NCBI GenBank assembly: GCA_014058105.1
Contig: JACGCM010000581.1
Span: forward strand, 248,001-312,000
Direction of reading: 5' to 3'
DNA: 64,000 nucleotides
Source of the DNA: Kingdonia uniflora
Taxonomy: Eukaryota > Streptophyta > Magnoliopsida > Ranunculales > Circaeasteraceae
Shown here: piece by piece, positions 29,826 through 41,269 of the stretch
Numbering within the stretch: position 1 is the first letter of the stretch
Layout: every line of letters starts with the position of its first letter
Notes under the pieces: generated by a model
The model's database searches: none
What the model saw: only the letters and a program-made list of their open reading frames with translations
What the model was told of the DNA's origin: nothing
Position numbers and translations under genes: made by a program

Positions 29826-32800
29826 TCAGTCAATGTCTGTATCATCATCACTAGATACGACATATTCTTCTTCTGAACAATACTCCATTAATGCATTATC
29901 TACTTCATCAGCTTCCTCGTTAATAATGAAATTGTCATTCGTTGGCTGACTTTCCATAACGACCACAACCACATTAGCATCAACTTCGTTTGTGTCCAAA
30001 TCCTCCCTATCTAGTAGTATGGGTGTGAGTAATTCATTTTGAGCCTCGCTGCTACTTGCTTCATGAATTTGATCAAGTTGGACATTGCCGATATTCATCC
30101 TAACCTGCTCTTCCTGTTGATATGCCTCATCACCTACTTCTTCAATCTCTTCTTTCTCTAGAACATCAAAAACATTTCGAGACTTTAGCTTTTGCACAAC
30201 TTTCCAACCACCACCTAGTTTGGTATCATCGACATAAAAGACTTGACTTGCTTGTGTGGCTAAGACAAACTGGTCATCCTTATACCACGTCTTGGAGGCA
30301 TTAATACTAGTGAAATGACGGTTCATTTGTATCCTTGTCCTTCTATTACCAAAATCATACCAATCACATCTGAAAAGATAAACTTTATTTCCAAATAGAT
30401 AATTAACCTCAAAAACTTCTATTAACACACCGTAAAAGTCAACCTCTTTTCCTTGGTGTTTCCCTTTTATTAGAACACCACTATTTTGGGTTTGGAGTTT
30501 TATTTTCTTGGTCCTTGGTGTGAAACCTAATCCCATCAACAATGCATCCACTATACCGTTTCACACGTTTATCAGGCCCGCATGCCAATGAATGCAATTC
30601 ATCAGTAGTTTCAGAAGACTTCTCACTGCGCAATACTTGCATATATTCATAAAATTGGTACGCCAAATTAGTAAGCCATAATTAGCATAGTATCCTAGTT
30701 CATAACTATTTCATAGAATGAAGCAATACGAGCACTTACACGATTTTGAAACCAACCAGGAAACAACTTTTCTTGTCTCTCAGGTAAGTTGTGTGAGCTT
30801 TACATTTGAAGCTCTACCATGTGTTGACTGCGTGCATATCAAATATATATAAACTTAATGTTTAAAATAGAATCGGTAAGTTAAATGTAATAGAACTTAC
30901 TCTAAATATGTTGATAATTCTTCGGAATTATTCAGGACATAGTAATGAGCCTTGGCGCAGTCTTTTGGATCAAGAATGGTACTTTTATAAGCTCCCAAAG
31001 GTCGAACATTCTGTATGAAAACATGAAATCTAGTTTGTTGATTATCATTACCGCCATCGTAGTTTCTTTCTTCACGATTGAACTGAGTTTCAACTCCTTG
31101 AAGATACATGGAGTATAACGTGAGACATTAAGTGTCTACATACGCTTCAGTAATTGAACCTTCAGGGCGAGCTTTATTTTGAACATATTGTTTTAGAGCT
31201 TGTAAATATCTGTTTATATATCATACATATATATTAGATAGAACTTTAACACACTAATTTCAAATTAAATGAATTGCAAGCCATAAGCCTCACCTTTCAA
31301 TAGGACACATCCACCTATACTGCACCGGTCCTCCAAGTATTGCTTCACGTGGCAAGTGGATAGCCAAATGTACCATTACATTGAAAAATGTAGGAGGAAA
31401 TATTTGTTCGAGCGTACAAAGTTTCACAGCAATGTCTTTTTCCATCTTCTTTAACACTTCCAATTTTAAAGTCTTGCAACATAACTCTTTGAAGAACAAT
31501 CCTAACAAAACCAATGCGATGGCTACATTATTGGGCACAAAACCACGTATTACAATTGGGTGAAGTTGTTGCAAGAGCACATGACAATCACGACTTTTCA
31601 TTCCTATTATCTTACCATCTTTAGCATTTGCACACCGAGAAATGTTAGATGCATAACCATAAGGAAACTTCACTGACTTTAGTCTCTCGTAAAAATATTT
31701 TTTTCTCTGAAGATGACAATGTGTAGCATGTTGGTGGTATTACAAACTTATCACCTCTGGGAATTAGATGCAACTCTTTTTTTATACCCAGTGCGGCCAA
31801 ATATAACCTAGCTTTTACTGAATCTTTTGTTTTTCTATCTATGTCTAGCAATGTCCCCACAATATTGTCACATATGTTCTTCTCAACATGCATAACATCA
31901 AGGTTGTGTCGCAACTTAAGAGCATCCCGATACGGTATCTCAAAAAATATGCTCTTCTTTGTCTAGTTCAACTCAACCTTAGTACGCTTTCTCTTCTTTT
32001 TAGTCGGTGGATTTCCAAATTTCTGAGCTTCCACATAGTCCATCTGTGATAACAATTCATCCCTAGACAACTCTTCAGGTGGCATCCTGTTCTCACTATT
32101 TCCATCAAATAATTGTTTGCCACGAGTTCTCCAAGGATGCCTTGTCTACAGAAAATGGCGATTGGCCATATAACACAACTTTTAGCCATTCTTCAAATAC
32201 ATGGAAACTGTATCCTTGTTACAATTAGGGCAAGCCAGTTTTCCCTTGGTGCTCCAACCAGACAAATTACTGTATGCGGGAAAATCATTTATAGTCCATA
32301 ACAATGCAGTATGCAGCCAAAATGTTTCCTTTGCCACTACATCATATGTTTCTACCCCATCTTTCCATAACTCATTTAGTTTATCAATCAAAGGTCATAA
32401 TTTGACATCGATATCATTCCCAGGTGATGTAAGTCCTGGGATAAGTAGACACATGAAGGTGAATGGTTCTTCCATACACTTCCACTGTGGTAAATTATAC
32501 GGCGTAACCAATACCGGCCACATACTGTATTGGTTGCTCATATTGCCAAATGGGTTAAATCCATCGCTTGCATGACCAAGATGAACATTGCGGGGATCAT
32601 TGGCAAACCACTCATGTTCCTTGTCAAAATTGTCCCAAGCTTCAGAATCTGCTGGTGCCTAAGTACGCTACCCTCCTTAACATGAATTTTTTTGTGCCAT
32701 CTCATATCTGCAGCAGTATCCCTCGACATGAACAACCTCTTGAGCCTTGGTTTAAGTGGAAAGTAACGCAGTACTTTCTGTGGTATTTTTCTAGTCTTGC

Positions 32801-33557
32801 CTTCGAAGACTTGATACCTCGACTCACCACATTCTGGTTAATTTTTAAGATTTTTATTTTATTTACAAAGCAGCACACAATCATACTTACAAGAATGTAT
32901 GGGGATATAACCAAGTCCCAAGTTATGCATTAATGCCTTTATCTCGTAATAGGACTTCAGGAGTGTTTTACCTTCAGGCAATACTGCTTAATCAACTGTA
33001 TAATCATAGTGAATGATTTGTTACTCCAATAATTGATTATCTTCAAATGAAGCAACTTCACAAGATAATCTAACTTTGAAAATTTACAACCTGGATACAA
33101 AGGTTTACGTGCTTCACTTAAAATTTTATCGAATGGATCTATATTTTCTCTACTGTTATTAGAGCCACATTCACCCTCTGTTGCATTTGATGCATTATTA
33201 CTTTTTGATTCCCCATGTTCCACATGATGTGCCAGATTATCACTATGTATTGGAGCTTGTAAATCTTCAAACATGTCATGCAGTCCATCAAACGGTACCC
33301 CTTCACCATCATCATCGTCATCATCATCACTTTGTTCTTCATAATCTTCTCCATGAAACACCCAACGAGTGTAATTCTTGTCCATGCCACAAGTTTCCAA
33401 ATCATAGATTACCTCATCGATGTGCTTGTAATTTCTATTTTTGCACTCTTTACATGGACACCTTGTCCTGACCACGAGCAATCTCAACAAAATTTCTAAT
33501 TCCTTTTATATTATTTGGCCAAAACCTATTCTGTAATTGCATCCAACTCTTATCCAT
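29826..33557 (-). pseudogene. CACTA TNP2 transposase gene, frame-broken
   Basis: The true start is ATG at 33557: MDKSWMQLQNRFWPNNIKGI, the usual TNP2 beginning, then a frameshift near 33480 into the CPCKECKNR zinc-like transposase-associated domain. In order follow FMSRDTAADMRWHKKIHVKE (~32730), GFNPFGNMS and TPYNLPQWKCMEEPFTFMCL (~32560-32430), the TNP2 core ETFWLHTALLWTINDFPAYS (~32320-32260), LRHNLDVMHVEKNICDNIVG (~31910), DUF4218 (QIFPPTFFNVMVHLAIHLPR, ~31420), RFHVFIQNVRPLGAY (~31020), and a DUF4216-like C-terminus (FRCDWYDFGNRRTRIQMNRH, ~30375-30300) with an acidic tail. TNP2 would bind the termini and catalyse cut-and-paste. Stops and frameshifts (33480, 32650, 32190, 31960) show it is inactive. 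Introns are likely in the last third. Confidence 0.85.
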
Positions 33558-33599
33558 TTCTAGTAATCAAAGAATAAAAGCATGAATCAAGATTAGGGT

Positions 33600-33670
33600 C
33601 ACTACAAGGAAATATTTATGGCATGTAATCACCAGGCCATCCTCATTTGTGCCTTGTCACTTCCTAACTA
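33600..33670 (+). repeat. CACTA-like terminus fragment facing right
   Basis: CACTACAAGGAAATATTTATGG at 33600-33621 resembles a CACTA end, but it points away from the TNP2 gene. About 70 bases later the gypsy LTR begins. It may be the left end of another CACTA copy cut by the gypsy insertion, or a chance match. Confidence 0.35.
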
Positions 33671-34305
33671 TGAAGTAGCCTACTCGAGACCTCCTAAGAC
33701 CAGTCAAACACTCGAAGGCTACATCAAAGCCTATTAAGAGACTAGAAGTCCAGCAAGGTAGCATCGAAGTCCATAAAGCTTTCCGAGATTAATCGAGTAC
33801 TCAAAAGCGTCATCGAAGTAAGTCGAGTCCGAAGCTAAAGACAGTCGGTCAAACTCCAGAATGACTTCGACCATAGTAATGCATGGTCGATGGTAGACAC
33901 ACCTGACAACCAGCTCACCAGACAGAGCTACAGTATCAGAACTGACTTCTCTTACAGGACAGCTGCCCCAAGGGGTATACATGTAATCTAATCTCTATAA
34001 ATAGAAAAGAGGAAATACTATGGAGGGGCTATAAAAACTCTGCCAAAAACCTTCCCAGTATTACCTTCGAGTACTCTGTATCCTTCTTCCAACTCAAACT
34101 GTCACCTGAATTAATATTTTATTCAATCTTTTATTCAAATCCTCACTAGAGGTCGTAAAGATCCCCGATTTGTAGACTCCACGCAAGTATGTTAGTACAG
34201 TAATCTAGTTTATTATTATGTTATATATTTGCCAAAGCCCCTAGTCGAAGGTAACACTCATGGTGAAAGAGCAAGGTTTCCCCCTTAATAAATCACGCCC
34301 CTACA
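33671..34305 (+). repeat. LTR of gypsy fragment B
   Basis: About 635 bases from TGAAGTAGCCTACTCG to GCCCCTACA, followed by TTTGGCACCGTCTGTG in the primer-binding position. The start GTAGCCTACTC...CACTCGAAGGCTACATC matches the minus-strand LTR at 45133-45843. A TATA-like TCTATAAATAG lies near 33995-34005. The left end is set by this alignment; no target duplication was found. Confidence 0.72.
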
Positions 34306-34372
34306 TTTGGCACCGTCTGTGATATACCTACCCTTTCCAATCCCTTTTTCTTTCCCCTTATAGCCATACTTT

Positions 34373-36035
34373 ATGGTCCCCACCCTTCGTTCAACCTCTG
34401 CCATTATCGATAACTCTACCGATGGTATCGCCACCCAACTCGCCCTTATTAGTCAACAATTCACTCAAGCCGAGGAGAGCCATACCAACCAGTTATGTAT
34501 TGAGAATGAAGACAGATGACAAGAACTTAAGGCAGAACGGCAACGCTATTTAGACGATAATGACCGACAACATCGAGTACTGAACGAACTACGCAATATA
34601 GTTCGTGAACATCAACATGTTCACACCCTAGACGCTCATATGCATTCTCGAGCACCTGCCCCCTCGTACGTCTCAGCTCACGTACGACTTATCTGAATCG
34701 AGGTCCCTCCGGTCCACCTTGGTACTGAAGGTTCCCCCACCATTACGGAGAATTCCTTCGAATTTGCCCTTCGTACTTCTCGATACCCCATGCGATGCCC
34801 TGCTAGGGAGTACCTTGGAGAACGCAGCGCCAAACACAGTCCTAGCCCACGACCTTACCACCCTGGCTCCCAACGTTCTCTCCCTCAACCTGCTTACCTC
34901 ACGCAGCAGGAACTCGACCAAAAAATTCATGTCACTATTCGCATCAGCGCGAGCCAAACCCCGAACTCGTGAAGTCGATTAAATAACCCCATTTGCTTGA
35001 AGCTCCTCGTCGTGGAGGTGCCTCAAAACTTTCATACCCCCAAAATCTGCAAATATCGTAATACCGACCCACAATCTCATGTCCAGGAGTTTCAAAATGC
35101 TTTCAGCCTGCATTCCACAGCCGATCACATCTTCTGTTGCATGTTTCCTACTAGTCTCACTAACAGTCCTCTCAAATGGCACCACAGCATCCCTAACGGC
35201 TCCATGCAAAGTTTTAAACAACTTTCAAACCTTTTCATCTCTCATTTTTCCTTTAATAAATATTGTAAGGTCCGGGTAGATACCCTTTTCAACTTCCGTA
35301 AGTCACTCATTGAGAGGCTTGAAAACTTTACAAAGTGTTTCCTCGATTAATGGCGCAAAGTCAAAAACCTCAATTGCATAAATGTTGTCCTCGCCTACTC
35401 TAACGCCCTGCCTAACCACAGTTGCGTTAAGGAGTATATCGTACTCTAAAAGCCTCAAACCCTCAAGGAGATGTTATCCAAGGTCAACGGATACATCGAC
35501 TTCGAACGTCTCCACAAATCTAATCTCCATGGACATGCCTCGACCACCAACTCCAGTAAACCTCGACCACCGAGTACACCCATGGTCACTACCATTTCTT
35601 AAGAGAGTGACAACCGAAAATACCCCCACTTTGATGCTCAGTCTTCTAAACCTTGCACAAAATGACCCATGCCCGTTCTACCAAAAATCACTACTCCCAT
35701 TAGTACCCTTCTCACACTCATCCAGGCCGATCCTGTCTGGTACACTCTCTTCCACATTGAGGTCAGAAAGGATGAGCCTTACTGCCAAAACCACAAATGT
35801 AATTGCCACCCTACAAACAAGTGCTACGCTCTGCAACATTCACTTGAAATGATTCTTAAAGTCGATAACCTACACCAGTATTTTGCTGACCTTCCTAGCT
35901 ATCTCGACAGGTCATACCTCACACCCTAACCCACTCCAAATACTAACCCATTCGAGGTACATATCTTTCAACTCCACCTAATCGAAGTCAATAACATTGA
36001 TAGTGGCCAAACTCGAAGCAGGGGACTCAAAAATT
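34373..36035 (+). pseudogene. gag of gypsy fragment B
   Basis: Starts MVPTLRSTSAIIDNSTDG, followed by IATQLALISQQFTQAEESHT, matching MAPTLQST.THTGNSTDGV of element C at 45048. The gag core follows: EVPQNFHTPKICKYRNTDPQ, HSTADHIFCCMFPTSLTNSP and FNFRKSLIERLENFTKCFLD (34997-35350). A C-terminal Cys/His segment follows (PYCQNHKCNCHPTNKCYALQ, ~35780-35835) and SYLDRSYLTP at ~35900. Stops at ~34520, ~34695 and ~35350 and a frameshift inactivate it. Confidence 0.8.
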
Positions 36036-36290
36036 AATGTAGATGGCGCGTGCTGAGAAAATTGGTTAGGCATGGGAAGTTGAAGAATTGACTGGTTGAC
36101 TGTGGGCAGTTCTGAGGAAAGTAATTAAGGTGAGTAATTAATGTAAGTGGTGATTAAGGGGGTAATAAATACCTTTAATTGCGATATAAATATGGGTTAT
36201 TAGGGGTAAATTCTCCATATTCTTCACCTTCTTCTTTGAGTAAACCAAACCATAGAAACTACACCAAACACACAGTACCAGAAGAGGATG
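36036..36290 (+). promoter_or_regulatory. promoter-like region of the antisense gene of element C
   Basis: A TATA-like GATATAAATATGG at ~36182-36194 is followed by a ~90 base CT/CA-rich leader (CCTTCTTCTTTGAGTAAACC) leading to an ATG at 36289. It sits at the 3' end of element C but points against it. This layout would give the antisense gene its own transcription start. Confidence 0.45.
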
Positions 36291-36575
36291 GAGTCGAGGG
36301 AGTGCCGTATCGAAGAGAAGACGAGGGTCCTAAAGTAGAAATTCTTCGGAGACCAGGGATTGGACGTGGTACTGCCGGACTTGATAGAGCTAGAGCTGGG
36401 GGAGGCTATCTGCGGACACCCATATGAACACTGGTGGAGGGTGATGCAGTGGCTGGGTCCGAACGTCAGCAACCGATACATTTTGCTGAAAAGCATGGTA
36501 GAAGACCAGGTAGAAGTAGAGAACGCGATTGAGGATGAGCTGAGGCTCGGTAAGAGCTGCCCCATATGCAAATAG
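36289..36575 (+). pseudogene. antisense gene of element C, first exon region
   Basis: From ATG at 36289 the frame reads MESRECRIEEKTRVLK, then a stop, and continues VLPDLIELELGEAICGHPYE, HWWRVMQWLGPNVSNRYILL, ending DELRLGKSCPICK. It does not obviously match a known enzyme. Position and polarity correspond to the extra antisense ORF of Tat-group elements. Confidence 0.45.
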
Positions 36576-37690
36576 GGGAGTCTTTGATGTGGTGGTAGAA
36601 ATGTAGAGGGTTTTTGTTGCTGTTGCTATAGTTGTTGGTATTGTCCTTTCTCTTTCTCCCTTTTTTTGGAAGCCCGAGGGCTTTTTTATTTTTGAATGAA
36701 AAAACATGTTTCTCAAAGCATGATAGTAGAACCATGTTAGGTATTGGAGACGATGATAATGTAGGCGCGATATTAACTGTCGAACGTTGAACTTAGGTAA
36801 TGATAATGACTAAAAATGATAAGACACTAGGGTTCTTTTATATAAAGAAAAGTACTGACCGAAGGTTCGAGTACTAATATGTATGCATGATGGGACGGGG
36901 TAGAATGCAGATGATGGTTCAAAAATGAAAGCATGAGAGGGCCCGAATATGTCAGAGCCAGAGTATGGGTACTTTGACTGTAATATCTGACAGCCGAAAT
37001 AGAAGACATATCAGAGGTAATACTATTCCTAGGGAAGTGTGCCACTGTAGGTCATCATGATGTTTCCTCAGGTTATGGGAAAGAGGTGGAGGTAACACGT
37101 GGGTTTGAGTTGACAGCTTCGAGAGGGCTAAAAGAGTATTTTGCTGGCATAAGTGTGTAACATGCATGGGAGCAGGTGAGGGCCATATTGGTAAAATACA
37201 TCATCGCCAAAAATAAGGGGGAAGTGGAAGAATGGTAATGAAGGTGAGTGGGGAAATTGAGATGATTTTGTTTTCCCTGGGTGGTATTTAAAGATGTGAG
37301 AGAAAGAGAGTCATTGTTCCCAAACAATAATCAAAGAGAAGAAAAAGGAGGAAGAAAGGAAAAACATACGCCATTGTTGCGGTTGAGCTTGTTAGAGGGG
37401 AGAGAGGAACACCTCGTTCTTGCTGAGAAATCGTATCTACTCGACAACTTAGTAAAGATATACCTTTCAATTTTACTGTTGCTTCCTCATGTGCTCGTTG
37501 TCTTTAAAATATGCGTTTTGGCTGTAACTATGTGATTGAGGAAGGGGGTAACCCATATGGCTGGAGGTCCGGCCAAGTGATGAATTGGGAGAAAATGCTC
37601 GGGTAACGGCCGCGTCGATGGCTAGCTCTCCGGCACGAGCCTAGATGAAGCGAGGAAGTAAATGAATAAGGCTCTGCATCAGCAAAGTAT
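36576..37690. other. non-coding part of the antisense gene region
   Basis: No recognisable domain. A TATA-like TTTTATATAAAGAAAAG lies at ~36836-36852. A GA-rich segment lies at 37300-37420 (AGAGAAGAAAAAGGAGGAAG). Open frames here overlap on both strands and none is convincing. Confidence 0.4.
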
Positions 37691-37699
37691 TTATGAAAT

Positions 37700-38290
37700 T
37701 GTGAAGTTACAATTATGCTTCGAGAACTACTGAGTAGTCGAGTATTCGTGCAGGTGAATGCTTGGGCCTAAGCTTATAACAAAGCCTAAAAGGTATTGAG
37801 TAAAAAGCTAAAGCAGGCGAGGGATAGTCTGACGCTCGCACAGGGGACCATTATGTTGTTGGAGACCCATGTCAGTGTGCTAGGATGAGAGAAGTTACAG
37901 ATTAGGGCTGACGCTGTGAGGGAAGTCAAAGTTGCGATTGCCAGCAGTAATCAAACGCGAGCAATGTTGGAGGCAAAGCTGGCTGAGAAAGAGGAGCAGC
38001 TGAAGGATAACAAAACACGTTTATAGGTGCAATATGATGAGGAGTGTGACATGACCACAGCCCTGAAGAACTTTATAGATGGGTTGGGGTATAATCCAGA
38101 GACCTTCAAGCGCTTTCCTCTGACCGAAGAGCCTGCTGTCAAAGATGCTGCTCAGGCAGAGGGGATAGAAGTAGACCTTGTAGGGGGAGGTACTGGAGAT
38201 GTTGTAGTTAATCCCGCAGTCGAAGGGGATGGTGCTGGAAATGTTGAAAAGGTTCTGCAATCGGAGGTGCTGCTGATGCTTCGGGAATGA
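37700..38290 (+). pseudogene. antisense gene of element C, coiled-coil exon
   Basis: Plus-strand translation with two stops gives a coiled coil: SKKLKQARDSLTLAQGTIML, EKLQIRADAVREVKVAIASS, NQTRAMLEAKLAEKEEQLKD. Then comes YDEECDMTTALKNFIDGLGY, NPETFKRFPLTEEPAVKDAA, an acidic Gly-rich tail and a stop at 38288. The gene in element D at 59.9-64 kb has a coiled-coil C-terminal part in the corresponding place. The function of these antisense products is unknown. Confidence 0.55.
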
Positions 38291-38639
38291 ACCCTGCTGT
38301 CGATGTCAGTAGAGGTGGTATTGCAGAAGATCAATGAGAAAATGTGGCAAATCTTGTGTTAAATGCGGCCAATCCTGTTTGAGTGTGGTATTTATAGAAG
38401 GTATTTTGTTTGGTATTTATAGAACTCTCTTTCCTTAACATGCTGTGATTATGAATTTGAATCAAGTGTACTGAATAGGTAGTACTTGAACAATATGTAG
38501 TATAGTTAAACTTGAGCTGCTTGTATGCATGTAGTTGACTTGAATTGCTTGTATGTATTGGACTTGAACTGCTGACATGTCTGTATGCTTATACTTTTGT
38601 ATAAGAAATGAAGTATACAAAGCTTCAGACGTCGAGGAT

Positions 38640-39490
38640 CAAAGGATGATGTGGTCGGCTACAATATAGCCCCGAGTGTCCGGTTTGTCGACCATTCATG
38701 CCACGCGGGATTGCTTAAACTGGAAACTCGAATATCTTCGAGGTATCCCCGAGTATCAGTCAAGTCGAAGGGTTGACATGATACTTAGGTTTAACCAACT
38801 CGGTGCACTTGTATGTCGAAGGTCGCCCCCGGGTCTATCCGCTAGTTTGAGCCTAACCGAAGTATTATGTGGTTGGCCCCAGTGCATCCCCGAGGGTTTG
38901 GTCTATCGACCATTCATGCCCCTCGGGTTTGCTTGAATTAGAACCTTGAAAATCTTTGAGGTTACCCCCAAGTATCAGTTAGGACGAAGTGTTGACATTA
39001 TGCTTAGGTTTGTCCAAGATGTTCACTGGACTTCGAAGGTCGCCCCCGGGTCTATCTGCGGGATTAAGCCTAAACGAAGCATTATGTGGTCTGCCCCAAT
39101 ACATCCCCGAAGGTCCGGCCTATTGACTATTCATGCCCCTTGGGTTTGCTCGAATTGGAACCTTGAAAACTTTGAGGTTGCCCCCAAGTATCAGTCGGGT
39201 CGAAGGGTTGACATGATACTTAGGTTTATCCAAGAAGTTCACTGGACTTCGAAGGTCACCCCTGGGTCTATCCGCGGGATTAAACCTAAATGAAGCATTA
39301 TGTGGTCAGCCTCAATACATCCCCGAGGGTCCAGTCTATCGACCATTTATGCCCCTTGGGTTTGCTCGGATTAGAACCTTGAAAAACTTTGAGGTCGCCC
39401 CCAAGTATCAGTCGGGTCGAAGGGTTGACATGATATTTAGGTTTGTCCAAGAAGTTTACTTTGAGAGAGGACATGAAGCTCAGAGGATAA
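38640..39490 (+). repeat. tandem array, ~217 bp unit, about four copies, in element C
   Basis: The landmark CGACCATTCATGCCCC recurs at 38690, 38908, ~39125 and ~39341, giving steps of 216-218 bases. Other landmarks in each unit are GTATCAGTC.GGTCGAAGGGTTGACATGATA (split here by a variable base) and GTCGCCCCCGGGTCTATCC. Units differ by ~10% by eye. It lies between integrase and the antisense gene, the usual place of tandem repeats in Tat elements. Confidence 0.85.
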
Positions 39491-39719
39491 AATATGTTCA
39501 TTGATTATGATGCATTTATTTCAGTTAAACAAGGTGGTGGCCGCGACCTGTTGTATAAGACTAACTGCATTATGTTCCAAGGGTTGGGTAGAGGCTCCTT
39601 ACCTTCTGTCATCAAATAATAGGATCATTTTTCAGTTTTGTCATACACGACATAAGGTCCTTCCCAGGACTCGGCTAGCTTACCAGCATTGTGAGGCTTC
39701 GAAGAGGGTGTGACTCGTC

Positions 39720-40690
39720 GAATTACCAAATCTATAATATTGAAACTGCGTGGTCAAATTTTTTTATTATAGGACTTCTGGAGAGAGAGATGGTAACGGC
39801 CGAGGTTAATGATGGCTCGGTCTCTGGTTTCATCGATCCATAACATATTGTATCCAAATTCGAACTCGTTATCTTTATTGGGGAGGTAAGGGTCGCGCGT
39901 TGGCACTTCAAACTGAGTAGGCAGCACAACTTTGGTACCGTAAGCCAGAAGGAAAGGAGTGCAGGCCGTCGCCTTTCTTGGTATGGTACGATAGGCCCAA
40001 AGTACATGTTGTAATTCTTGAACCCATCGGCCTTTTTTCTTATCGGCACATTTTTAAGACCGTCGACTATTATTTTATTGATTACTTCGACCTGACCGTT
40101 CCCTTAAGGGTAGTAAGGTGTTGAGGGGGAGAGGATGATGTTGTACTTTTTAAGGAAAATTCTGACTTTATTCCCGACAAACTATGGACCATTGTCACAT
40201 CGAATCATATAAGGGCATCTGAAGCGTGTAATGATATTTTCCCATAAGAATTTGATGACATCTTCCTCTCTGGTTCGACACAAAGATACGGCTTCGAACC
40301 ATTTGGTAAAATAACCTGTTACAACAAGGATATTCTTTCGGCTGCCCGAAGCTTTAGGAAAAGGACCTATGAGATCGATGGCCGAGCGTTTGAATGGCCA
40401 AGAGACTTGACTAAAATGGAGGTCTTGTGAAGGGCTATGGATTTCATGGGCATGACACTGACATTTGTCGAAGCATTTGGCGTATTTTTTGGCTTGCTTC
40501 TTCATATTGGGCCAGAATAAACCTTGGGAGACTGCTCGAAGGGCCATCGATCTTCCGGCAGTATGAGCACCATAAGTACCTTCATTGAGTTTGGATAGGA
40601 TTGTAGAAGCCTCATTTTGAGAGATACACCGAAGGGGGACGCTATTTGGAGATTTACGATGTAACTCGCGTTTGTGGATGGTGTATCTGC
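39720..40690 (-). pseudogene. integrase of element C
   Basis: Minus-strand translation: the zinc-binding part includes QGLFWPNMKKQAKKYAKCFD and KCQCHAHEIHSPSQDLHF (~40530-40420). The core includes PFKRSAIDLIGPFPKASGSR, ILVVTGYFTKWFEAVSLCRT and MIRCDNGP (~40400-40185), showing the first catalytic Asp and the D-N-G-P second Asp region. The C-terminal part (~40050-39730: FKNYNMYFGPIVPYQERRRP) is frame-shifted. Integrase would join element DNA into the host; this copy is broken. Confidence 0.8.
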
Positions 40691-40699
40691 GATAGTTCT

Positions 40700-41250
40700 C
40701 TAATAATGATCATTTGGCTTTGGGATCATCTGGGAGGGTAGCATTGTTGAAATAATCAAGGAATGGTGTGTGTCAGTCATCTGTGTGTAGGCAAGGGCAT
40801 CTGTGTGTCTATTTTTACCTCGAGGGTAGTAGGTGATAGAAGATTTTTTAGGGAAAAGGTCCATGCGTTGGCGGACGAGGAAAAAATATTCGGCCATGCG
40901 ACCGTTGGCTTGATTTTCACCGGAGTACTATCTTTGAATGAGTTGGGAATCTGCGAAAACTGCAAGCTTTGGGATACCGAGCTCGAGTGCGAGGTCGAGG
41001 CCATGGATCAAAGCTTCATACTGAGCCTCGTTGTTAGAGCATTCAAAGTTTAACTTAACTGCCTTCTCTATTCGATCATTGGTAGGTATAACCAAGATGA
41101 TACATATCCCTGAACCATTAGGCCAAGTGGATCCATCTGTGTAAAGTTGCCAGCCTGTGTTAGGGTTCCATGGGTCTGTAGGTTCTGGCTGGTCCTCTGG
41201 TAGGTTGTCTTCATGTTCTTCCCAGTCGATATCCTCGACCGGGAAGTTAG
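40700..41250 (-). pseudogene. second RNase H (aRH) of element C
   Basis: Reads WQLYTDGSTWPNGSGICIIL (~41145-41085), RIEKAVKLNFECSNNEAQYE (~41065-41010), ALIHGLDLALELGIPKLAVF (~41010-40950) and QRMDLFPKKSSITYYPRGKN (~40870-40810). The D-G-S-T, N-N-E-A-.-Y-E-A and later Asp motifs are those of the RVT_3-type RNase H. A second RNase H after the standard one marks the Tat group. Confidence 0.78.
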
Positions 41251-41269
41251 TTAGGAAATCGGTGACTGC

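Larger units (their letters stand above)
18717..33599 (-). mobile_element. probable CACTA (En/Spm) transposon with captured host genes
   Basis: Evidence for one element: a CACTA terminus facing inward at 18717, subterminal repeats after it, and minus-strand TNPA-like and TNP2 transposase genes at 28.6-33.6 kb. On that strand, 18717 would be the element's 3' end. The interior holds tandem repeats, pieces of a dihydropteroate synthase gene, an unidentified host gene fragment and a SINE; a copia element (20017-25178) is nested in it. CACTA elements are known to pick up host gene pieces. The matching 5' terminus (…TTGTAGTG on the plus strand) is not seen; TNP2 starts at 33557 and only ~40 bases later a differently oriented CACTAC motif occurs. 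The single-element model is therefore an inference. Alternatives are two separate CACTA fragments or captured sequence outside the element. Confidence 0.5.
33671..36035 (+). mobile_element. Ty3/gypsy fragment B: 5' LTR plus gag
   Basis: 5' LTR (33671-34305), primer-binding region and gag, then the homology ends near 36035, soon after a segment matching the end of gag in element C. No protease or pol follows. Instead the sequence joins the 3' end region of the oppositely oriented element C of the same family. Confidence 0.78.

Noticed and set aside
32201..32575. Plus-strand frame of 124 codons in the TNP2 region
   Set aside because: It lies opposite the TNP2 core, which matches a known family on the minus strand; this frame has no domain.
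34673..34982. Overlapping frames of 87-94 codons on both strands
   Set aside because: They lie in the frameshifted part of gag of fragment B and carry no independent domain.
38640..39490. CRISPR-like repeat array
   Set aside because: The units are long (~217 bp), contiguous and similar throughout, with no repeat-spacer alternation, and the sequence is plant nuclear.
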